From IMG/VR virus record IMGVR_UViG_3300032116_000229, positions 1-58,195 of that record: a stretch of 58,195 nt of DNA, one strand, 5' to 3'. Positions within the stretch are counted from its first letter, which is position 1. Each line of letters begins with the position of its first letter. Source of the stretch: a virus. This document shows, piece by piece, positions 36,974 to 43,699 of the stretch. Under the pieces are notes generated by a model, which did not search any database, had not been told where the DNA came from, and saw only the letters and a list, made by a program, of their open reading frames with translations. The position numbers and the translations under genes are program-made.

Positions 36974-37227
36974 GGACTCACCTCCCGTACGGTGACTATG
37001 TTTACCGGCGGCACGCTGTTCATCGACTTCCTAACGCGCTCGTCGTGCGGATGCGACGCCTTCCTTCCTTTGGGCGTTTCGCAGAGATAGCCTGGATCGC
37101 TGCCGCAATTTGGACACTTTGCCAGCCTGATGGCATCAGAAAATATCCAGCCAGTTGGTGGACCGCCGACAATGTGTCGTGGAGTTGGGTCGTCTTTGGT
37201 CCAGCCGATATACTCAAACTTGTTCAT
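36970..37227 (-). CDS. Phage zinc-binding domain protein, 85 aa
   Basis: Start MNKFEYIGWTKDDPTPRH. Near residue 38 it has CPNCGSDPGYLCETPKG followed by HPHDER, matching the short 'C..C.a..G..C.t..G....pH..R' phage zinc-binding domain often found in actinophage and proteobacterial phage proteins. Probably a structural zinc site for nucleic-acid or protein contact. Confidence 0.68.
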   Translation of the reverse strand: MNKFEYIGWTKDDPTPRHIVGGPPTGWIFSDAIRLAKCPNCGSDPGYLCETPKGRKASHPHDERVRKSMNSVPPVNIVTVREVSP

Positions 37228-37267
37228 GGCTTTTGCCCCCGTTTGCCAACCGTACTTCCAGCGGCTG

Positions 37268-37771
37268 TTATGCGCGCTTCGATGCAAGGCCGCGAATAGC
37301 CTTGTTGGCGATTTCCTTAGCGTCAGAGGTCGGCACCAGCGCACTGGAGTAGGCCCACTCACGCTCGGAGTTCTTGTTGAGCTGGATGAGCATATCGCGC
37401 TTCATCTCCAGGCTAGTCAGCGCCGTTTCGGCCACCGACAGAATTGAGTTAGCCTCGTTAAGAAAGCCAACCGCCTCGATGTAGACCTTCTGCAAGACCA
37501 GTTCCGAGCGAATCTTGTTCTCGGTGACCTTCTCGCCCGCCGCTGCAAACTTGTCACGCAGCGCCTTGTCCAGCTTTGCCTCGACAAGTTCCAGGGTCGT
37601 CTTGCAGGCATCACGCTGAGAGCGGGCCTTCGCTGCGACAACGCCGAAGTCCGAATACAGCGCGGCCATCCTGATGAGTTCCGAATCCAGGTCGGTCGGA
37701 TTGATGGATGTGGCCTGGGCGAAATTGTGCGCCGTCAGAAACTCATCCAACTTGCTTTCATTTACGGACAT
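37268..37771 (-). CDS. UvsY-like recombination mediator candidate, 167 aa
   Basis: Long helical protein: TDLDSELIRMAALYSDFGVVAAKA, KTTLELVEAKLDKALRDKF, then GEKVTENKIRSELVL and SVAETALTSLEMKRDMLIQL. The order of helices and the 'LYSDF...LE..eAkL....R......G.KvTE..I' pattern fit phage proteins I associate with T4 UvsY, which loads UvsX onto SSB-coated DNA. The phage has UvsX- and gp32-like partners. The assignment rests on pattern only; a structural role is the alternative. Confidence 0.5.
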   Translation of the reverse strand: MSVNESKLDEFLTAHNFAQATSINPTDLDSELIRMAALYSDFGVVAAKARSQRDACKTTLELVEAKLDKALRDKFAAAGEKVTENKIRSELVLQKVYIEAVGFLNEANSILSVAETALTSLEMKRDMLIQLNKNSEREWAYSSALVPTSDAKEIANKAIRGLASKRA

Positions 37772-37787
37772 ATGAAACTCCTTAATG

Positions 37788-37858
37788 GGTGACTTAACTC
37801 TACACACTAGTAAATTGGATTACAGCAATTCCGCGAAAGTACCAATCAACTTACCAAT
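37788..37858 (-). promoter_or_regulatory. Promoter with TTGGATTACAG element
   Basis: Minus strand: -35 CTGTAA (37820-37825), 17 bp, -10 TAGAGT (37797-37802), then AAGTCACCC and GGAG. Two ACC units lie upstream, 12 bp apart. CTGTAATCCAA (complement of TTGGATTACAG) is shared exactly with the cobT promoter at 45942-45952. Confidence 0.6.
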
Positions 37859-40800
37859 TCAGCGACGGTCGCCAAAATCTCGTTCAGCGCCGTCTGCTTG
37901 GATGAATCGAAGGCAATCATCGCGGGGTTGAATCCAATGACGATATTGGCATCCAGTTTGGGGTTGTAGTGAACCCTGCCGGTATGCTCCTGCACACCAC
38001 CCTTTAGCCCCGGCACCAGATAATTCACAGTCGAACTACCAAGCGCCAAGATTACGGGCGGCTTGAGAATCTCAATTTCCTTCATCAAGTAGCCGGCGCA
38101 GCCGTTGATTTGCTCATTGGAGAGCAACTTGCCGGACTTGGGCGATTTGACCAGCGAGGTGAAGTAAGCGTCTGCTGCCTTCAGTTCTGCCGAGTTCAGC
38201 GCCTCCCTCAAGAACCCGGAGGCTTTGCCTGAGAACATCTTGTTCTCAGCCTCCTCCGAGTAGTTCGGGCAGTCGGTGACCACCATGAACTTGGCTTTAG
38301 CACCGAGTCTAGGCATCGGGTGTACGCCACCGCTGAGGCTACAGCCCTTACAGGACTGAACGGGCCTGACAACTTCGGAAATCAGGATGTTCTTGATTGC
38401 CTCTCCGGTGACGATTGCCCGGTCTGCCTTGACCATGTCGATAATCAGACCGGGCATGAGGGCCATCTGGTCTTTGCGACGGTCGGGATGCAGGGGCGGC
38501 AGACTTCCCGGTTCGATGCCATGAAAAGCACCGACCTTGTCCAGCGCGTCGCGATGACGAACATTGACCTTCGTCCTGTTGACGATGCCTTCAAGATGCT
38601 TCCGACTGAGGAACTTACCTGCCTTGTTGCGCGCCTCGAGAATAGACTGGGCCGTGTTTTCGGAGATTCCCTTGACGCGGCTAAATGGCGCAATCAAGAC
38701 TGCATTGGGCAACTTCTCGGAACGCTCCTTCAGTCCGTCGATAATCTCAAACCGCTGAGTGGAGGTGTTGATGCGGGGCGGCATCACCTCGATTTCTCGC
38801 TTCCTGGCGTCACGCACCAGGCCCTCCAGCTTGTCGTCGCCGAGAATCGTCAGGCCCGCCGCGTAGAACTCTGCCGGGTAATTGACCTTGAGCCACATCG
38901 TCCAGTACGAGATTACGGAATACTCGACAGCGTGGCTTCGATTGAAGGCGTACGCGGCGAAATTCATAATCTTGTCGAACAAGCCATTAGCGGGCCTCGA
39001 CTCCATACCCGAGTGACTTTGCGCGCCCGCCACAAACTTGGCGCGCAGGGCCTCCATCTTGTCTTTGTCCTTCTTGCCCATCGCCTTTCGAGCAGCGTCG
39101 GCTTCTGCGGCAGAGAATCCGCACAGGTCGCGGGTAATCTGCATGACCTGCTCCTGGTACACCATGACCCCGCCCGTTGTTTCCAGCGCAGGAATCATGT
39201 TGGGATGCTCGTAGTAGGGCCTCTTCAGGCCCTGACGAATAGCCACATAGTCGTCCAGCAGACCAGAGTCCTTCGGGCCGGGGCGATACAGCGAGGTAGC
39301 GGCGGCCAAGTCCTCGAAAGTCAACTTGCCACCCATGCCCAAGTCCTTGAGCAGCGTCCGCATTCCCGATGATTCAAACTGGAACACGCCGACCGTCTGG
39401 CCCTCTGCGAAAGAGTCCAGGGTCTTGGGGTCATCAAGCGGCAGCGTGGTCATATCAATGGTGATGCGATGCCGCTGCTCGATGTATTTGAGCGCCAACC
39501 CGATGACATCCAGCGTAGACAGACCGAGAACGTCCATCTTCACCAGCCCCAGGTCTTCCACGAACACCTTGTCCCAATTGACCACGGGTTCGCCGCGATG
39601 CGTCTCGACTACGGCACGATTTGAAAGCGGCTCGCCAGCGACGACAACGCCAGCAGCGTGACGGCCAAACGACCGCATGACGCCCTCCAGACGGGTCGCT
39701 GTCTTCCAGATAGCCGGATGCTTGACCCGGAAGTTGTCGATTTGCGGCACTTCGTCAGCAGCACGCTCCAACTCGTAGGGCTTGCCGTGCTCCTTCGGCA
39801 CCAACTTCGTGATTTCCATTTCACGCAGGTCGATGTTGTAGACGCGACCTACATCGCGCAGGGCTGATGCGGATGCCATCGTCGAGAAGTTAGAAATGCC
39901 GGCCACCATGTCCCGACCGTACTTGTCGACTAGGTACTGAATAACCTCTTCGCGGCGGGAGGACTGAAAGTCGAGGTCCGCGTCGGGCAAGTCGAGGCGT
40001 TCCGGGTTGATGAAACGCTCGAAAAGTAGGTTGAAGCGGATGGGGTCGACATCCGTGATTCGCGTCAGGTAGGCGACAAGACTGCCGCCAACAGAGCCTC
40101 GACCGGGGCCTACAAGAATCCCGTTCCACTTGGCCCAGTTCACCACATCTGCGACGACCAGGAAGTACCGCTCAAAGCCCATCTTGCGGATGACGCCAAG
40201 TTCGTACTTGAGGCGCTCCTGATACTTGGGCAACTCCTCTGGGCCTGGCTTGTGTCCGAGAATCTCCTGGCTGAAACGCTCCTTCCAGCCCTTCTTACAC
40301 AGGCGCACAAGCATATCGAACTCGGTCTCGCCAGTAGCAATGCTAGGCAGCGTGACCGGCAATTTTGACCAGGAGAACTCGATGCGCGGCTCGATTTCGT
40401 ACTCGACCGTAGGCTTGATGCCGAGCCGCCCGTAAGTGCCTTCCTTGTGGGAGCGGAGTTGACTGGCATCAACAGGGTGATGGCACCGGGTATGCGGGAT
40501 ATGCCGGAACCGGTCGGTAATCTTGTGATTGGAGATGATTGCGGACGCCACATCGCGCGCTTCCGCTTCCTCCCCGGTCAGGTAGAGGATGGGCCAGGTG
40601 ACGGCGTGGGATTTCGTGTGCTTGATGACCTCGAAATTGTACCTATCCCAAAACGGAGTATTGAGCGGCACGACCTCGCCGCAGGCCAGTTCTCCCGCTG
40701 CCGCCTCAATGGCGGTCCAAATCTTAGCCGCACTAGGATGCGTGAACACGCCGTTGAAGTCGCCAGAGGTGACGATAAGCCCGCCGCGTTCCAATTCCTC

Positions 40801-41184
40801 GAGCAAGTCATCCAGCCCGATGCGCGGCTTGTAGTAGAAGTAGTCCTCACTCAGCCCCTTGGACAGCAGCCTCAGAACCGAGAGCCAACCGTCGTGATTC
40901 CGGATGTAGACATTCGGATAGTATTCGTAGTTGTCCTTCTTGGGTTCACCAAGGCCGGGCTTCCGATAGAGCGGGTCATCCACAACCCGCAGTCGCACGC
41001 CGACGATGGGCTTGATGCCGCCCTCCTTGCACCGCTTGCAGAAGTCAATCATGCCGGACACATTCATCGTGTCCATAAGTCCGATGGCATGAACGCCCTG
41101 CTCCTTTGCGGCGTCAACCAACTCGTCAATCTTGACCACACTCTCGCCGAGCGAGAAGTGCGTCCGGGCATTCAGCCAAATCAT
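37846..41184 (-). CDS. dnaE: DNA polymerase III alpha subunit with C-terminal uracil-DNA-glycosylase-like domain
   Basis: 1112 aa. N-terminal PHP-like domain starts HFSLGESVVKIDEL, but the usual metal-binding TDHGN is LMDTMNVSG, so PHP activity is doubtful. Polymerase motifs: GPGRGSVGGSLVAYLT (about 360), PDADLDFQ with catalytic Asp residues (about 400), RHAAGVVV, LYRPGPKDSG and VYQEQVMQI (about 665). After a helical region there is CKGC (about 945) and a UDG-fold domain (MVVTDCPNYSEEAENKMFSG; ALGSSTVNYLVPG; VIGFNPAM). Replicative polymerase; the UDG part may read uracil or be structural. Confidence 0.9.
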   Translation of the reverse strand: MIWLNARTHFSLGESVVKIDELVDAAKEQGVHAIGLMDTMNVSGMIDFCKRCKEGGIKPIVGVRLRVVDDPLYRKPGLGEPKKDNYEYYPNVYIRNHDGWLSVLRLLSKGLSEDYFYYKPRIGLDDLLEELERGGLIVTSGDFNGVFTHPSAAKIWTAIEAAAGELACGEVVPLNTPFWDRYNFEVIKHTKSHAVTWPILYLTGEEAEARDVASAIISNHKITDRFRHIPHTRCHHPVDASQLRSHKEGTYGRLGIKPTVEYEIEPRIEFSWSKLPVTLPSIATGETEFDMLVRLCKKGWKERFSQEILGHKPGPEELPKYQERLKYELGVIRKMGFERYFLVVADVVNWAKWNGILVGPGRGSVGGSLVAYLTRITDVDPIRFNLLFERFINPERLDLPDADLDFQSSRREEVIQYLVDKYGRDMVAGISNFSTMASASALRDVGRVYNIDLREMEITKLVPKEHGKPYELERAADEVPQIDNFRVKHPAIWKTATRLEGVMRSFGRHAAGVVVAGEPLSNRAVVETHRGEPVVNWDKVFVEDLGLVKMDVLGLSTLDVIGLALKYIEQRHRITIDMTTLPLDDPKTLDSFAEGQTVGVFQFESSGMRTLLKDLGMGGKLTFEDLAAATSLYRPGPKDSGLLDDYVAIRQGLKRPYYEHPNMIPALETTGGVMVYQEQVMQITRDLCGFSAAEADAARKAMGKKDKDKMEALRAKFVAGAQSHSGMESRPANGLFDKIMNFAAYAFNRSHAVEYSVISYWTMWLKVNYPAEFYAAGLTILGDDKLEGLVRDARKREIEVMPPRINTSTQRFEIIDGLKERSEKLPNAVLIAPFSRVKGISENTAQSILEARNKAGKFLSRKHLEGIVNRTKVNVRHRDALDKVGAFHGIEPGSLPPLHPDRRKDQMALMPGLIIDMVKADRAIVTGEAIKNILISEVVRPVQSCKGCSLSGGVHPMPRLGAKAKFMVVTDCPNYSEEAENKMFSGKASGFLREALNSAELKAADAYFTSLVKSPKSGKLLSNEQINGCAGYLMKEIEILKPPVILALGSSTVNYLVPGLKGGVQEHTGRVHYNPKLDANIVIGFNPAMIAFDSSKQTALNEILATVAELVS

Positions 41185-41807
41185 CGGGCAACTCGGATGA
41201 GCATTTTGCCGTCCACAGCAAGGATTCCTGTCGCGACCATGTAAGATGCGATGATGGACAGATGGGACGCTGCCGTTTTGGAGTCCCACCCAAGATTGTC
41301 GGTATACGCCTTGTGCAGTTTGGCGCGGTCGAGGGCGCCGTCAGCCAGGAGCAGGTCGCAGGCAATCTTGAAGAAACTAAGCCTGTCGAAGCCCTCCATC
41401 GGGTTCCTACCCGCCTTCAGACTTTCGACCGCATTGATGTTGAGCCGCTTGAGCGACTCGTCCAGCTGGCGAGCCTTCTTGCTCATTTCCCCTGCGGCAT
41501 ACCGCTTGGGTTCCGAACCACCACGCTTGGGTACTTCTGCCTTGATTTCCACGACTGTCTCCACTACTGCGATATGCACAACGGGAGCGGGTGTAGCAGG
41601 CGCTACGCTAGGGCGCATTGCAGCCCGTTTCAGCGGGCCTCGCGCACCCCCCGCTACCCTACCCGCGAGTAACTTTTCCAACGCTGTGCGACGCTCAGAA
41701 ACAACCGCCGCACAGGCTTCCTCGTGATTACACCCGGAGCAGAACTCCGAGCCTGGCTCGTAACAGACCACAAACCCGAAGCAGCCTGGTCTTTCTAGAT
41801 GTTCCAT
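41181..41807 (-). CDS. Hypothetical protein with N-terminal Cys cluster, 208 aa
   Basis: Four or more Cys within the first 32 residues (GCFGFVVCYEPGSEFCSGCNHEEAC) suggest a zinc or Fe-S site. There follow a Gly/Ala/Pro linker, whose DNA includes the 20-nt repeat shared with 3068-3087, and a helical domain KARQLDESLKRL...SFFKIACDLLLADGALDRAKLHKAY...TAASHLSIIASYMVATG that looks like a winged helix. Overlaps the polymerase start (ATGA), so perhaps a replication partner. Confidence 0.6.
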   Translation of the reverse strand: MEHLERPGCFGFVVCYEPGSEFCSGCNHEEACAAVVSERRTALEKLLAGRVAGGARGPLKRAAMRPSVAPATPAPVVHIAVVETVVEIKAEVPKRGGSEPKRYAAGEMSKKARQLDESLKRLNINAVESLKAGRNPMEGFDRLSFFKIACDLLLADGALDRAKLHKAYTDNLGWDSKTAASHLSIIASYMVATGILAVDGKMLIRVAR

Positions 41808-42439
41808 GCACCTACCACCCCCTGTACTTTGGCCCTAAGCCTCTTGATTGCCGCCTGATTCTCCGGAATCAACTTGGGCAGGAGTTCGCCAAACAGAAAG
41901 CGAATGTCCATTTCAAGATTGACGGCATTGCGTCGAATTCCACGCCGATTCATTTCGGCAAATTTCCAACGAAGCGCGTTGAGTTCCGCCTCAATTTCCG
42001 GAGGCGGGCTAATCATCCACTCAATCATCTGTTCGCCGAGCGGACCCAGTTCTCTCAAGGAGTTTTCAAGGGAGTCCGTCGCCATCAACTCATCGAGTGG
42101 CGACGGGTCGTACCCAGGAAACACCTCGTGGGCATCCCCGTCCTCTTCCAACATCGAGTCCAGACTGACCGTCCTACCAACCAGCTGGCGGTCCATCTTT
42201 TTCTTGTAGTTGGCAAGGGACGAATTAACGGCGGCGCCAAGATAAGTGATGAATCGGAACCCGAGTTCCGGCTTGAATGTCCTCAGCGCGCGAACATAGG
42301 CTGTAGCCGCCTCCTGGAAAATGTCGTCAAATTCCATTGGGCGTCCAGCCATCCTGGATCTCCGGTGAGATTTCCAGGACAGCTGTGCCACAAACCGCTC
42401 GTAGTCCTCCCATTTTGGAGGCTGCGCTGGCGCTGTCAT
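41795..42439 (-). CDS. RNA polymerase sigma-70-like factor, 214 aa
   Basis: Residues about 34-80 form sigma region 2: MEFDDIFQEAATAYVRALRTFKPELGFRFITYLGAAVNSSLANY, comparable to 'DLxQEGxiGLxrAixkFDpxxGxrFstYaxxxIrxai'. A SLDSMLEEDGD linker and a less conserved region-4-like helical part follow. It could redirect host RNA polymerase to the phage promoters with TATACT-type -10 boxes found in this window. Overlaps the gene at 41181. Confidence 0.75.
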   Translation of the reverse strand: MTAPAQPPKWEDYERFVAQLSWKSHRRSRMAGRPMEFDDIFQEAATAYVRALRTFKPELGFRFITYLGAAVNSSLANYKKKMDRQLVGRTVSLDSMLEEDGDAHEVFPGYDPSPLDELMATDSLENSLRELGPLGEQMIEWMISPPPEIEAELNALRWKFAEMNRRGIRRNAVNLEMDIRFLFGELLPKLIPENQAAIKRLRAKVQGVVGAWNI

Positions 42440-43596
42440 CAGGTGAAAATCCTCTGCACCAACTGACGCGCAACCTCCTGCTCGACGGGCGGCAGGCGAT
42501 TGATGTAAGCAAGCGACAGGCCCACCTTGAAGTCACCCTTGACGATGCCGAGTCGGGCGGCATTGATGAGCGACCGGGGAGTAATCGGCGTGCTGATGGA
42601 ACTCTTGTCGACCTCCTGACGAATCAGGCTGGCAAACTTGATGAAGTGGTCCGCATCCTTGCTGCCGAGACCGCAGCGGCTGATGAGGATGCGCTTCTCG
42701 ATGCTTGCGTCCATGAACTCCACACGCTGCACGACGGCGAAGCGTTCGTAGTTCGCCGCGTTCTGCAACTGCGTACCTTGATAGATGCCCGTCGAGTCGC
42801 CGGTGCCGTTAGTGTTGCCGTTCGCAAGGAACCGGAAGTTCGGGTGCGGATGAACGACACGCCATTCGGGGTCGGCGTCCTTGATAATGAGCGGCTTACC
42901 CTCGAGAACCGACTGATAGACCGACAGGACGTGCGGCACACAGAAGTCGTACTCGTCGGCGACATAGACAAGTCCATATCGCATCGCGATGGGCAGCCAG
43001 GCCGGCTGATAGACCGTCTGCCCGTCACGGAAGACGTGCTGGCCCAGAATGTGCGCTTCCTCTGTGTTGACGGTGTGGTTGACCCGAATCATCGGGCGGC
43101 GCGTATGCGCACACGCCTGCTCGTAGATAGTGGTCTTGCCCGTACCCATGTGGCCCCACAGATAGCAAGGCATATTCATTTCCAGGCACATCAACACCGT
43201 CTTGAGCAGGTCGATGTTGAACACATAGGACTTGTCGACGGCCGGCACCATCGCAGTGCCGTACTCGCCTTCGATATCGTCCAGGACAGCAATGGGAATG
43301 GGCTTGCCGGATGCCGACATAGCGGCGGGCACCGTACCCAGGTCAAAGACCTCATGCAGAAATGTACCGGGCTTGGTCGGGACACCACGAGGGGCAGCCA
43401 CATCAGTCACGCCCGACTTAGTTTCCTGAGCACGCCGCTCGGCAATTTTTGCCCTTGCGGCCTCGCTCAGAATTGGCGAGTCTGGGAACTGGGCCTTGTA
43501 AGCATCCAGACTCACGTCCGGATGCGCCTCCGCCAAGTGCTTCTGAATGGCGTGAACCTGCTCGCCGCAGATTTGACAAGTAATCTTACTGGACAC
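42439..43596 (-). CDS. cobS: CobS-like AAA+ ATPase
   Basis: 385 aa, GTG start chosen because GGAGG is 5 nt upstream. N-terminal CQICGEQVHAIQKHLAEAHP zinc/CobS-N segment, Walker A GHMGTGKTTIYEQ near residue 150, Walker B LVYVADEYDFCVPHVLSVYQ near 215, sensor FLANGNTNGTGDSTGIYQGT near 258. This matches cobaltochelatase CobS and related MoxR AAA+ proteins. In B12 synthesis CobS and CobT drive cobalt insertion; phage copies may do that or remodel another target. Next gene upstream is the VWA partner. Confidence 0.85.
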   Translation of the reverse strand: MSSKITCQICGEQVHAIQKHLAEAHPDVSLDAYKAQFPDSPILSEAARAKIAERRAQETKSGVTDVAAPRGVPTKPGTFLHEVFDLGTVPAAMSASGKPIPIAVLDDIEGEYGTAMVPAVDKSYVFNIDLLKTVLMCLEMNMPCYLWGHMGTGKTTIYEQACAHTRRPMIRVNHTVNTEEAHILGQHVFRDGQTVYQPAWLPIAMRYGLVYVADEYDFCVPHVLSVYQSVLEGKPLIIKDADPEWRVVHPHPNFRFLANGNTNGTGDSTGIYQGTQLQNAANYERFAVVQRVEFMDASIEKRILISRCGLGSKDADHFIKFASLIRQEVDKSSISTPITPRSLINAARLGIVKGDFKVGLSLAYINRLPPVEQEVARQLVQRIFT

Positions 43597-43665
43597 AAAC
43601 ACCTCCAAAGTGCGATAACGCGACAATTGCAATATACAAGACAACCCCATTGGTAACAACACTTA

Positions 43666-43690
43666 CCAATGACTTACCGATTGATTACCA
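43666..43690 (-). promoter_or_regulatory. 11-bp phased repeats before cobS
   Basis: CC at 43666, 43677 and 43688; on the minus strand GGTAATC, GGTAAGTCATT and GGTAAGTG units exactly 11 bp apart. Downstream TTGTCT and TATATT stretches may be the promoter core. It separates cobT from cobS. Confidence 0.6.
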
Positions 43691-43699
43691 AGTGCTCGA

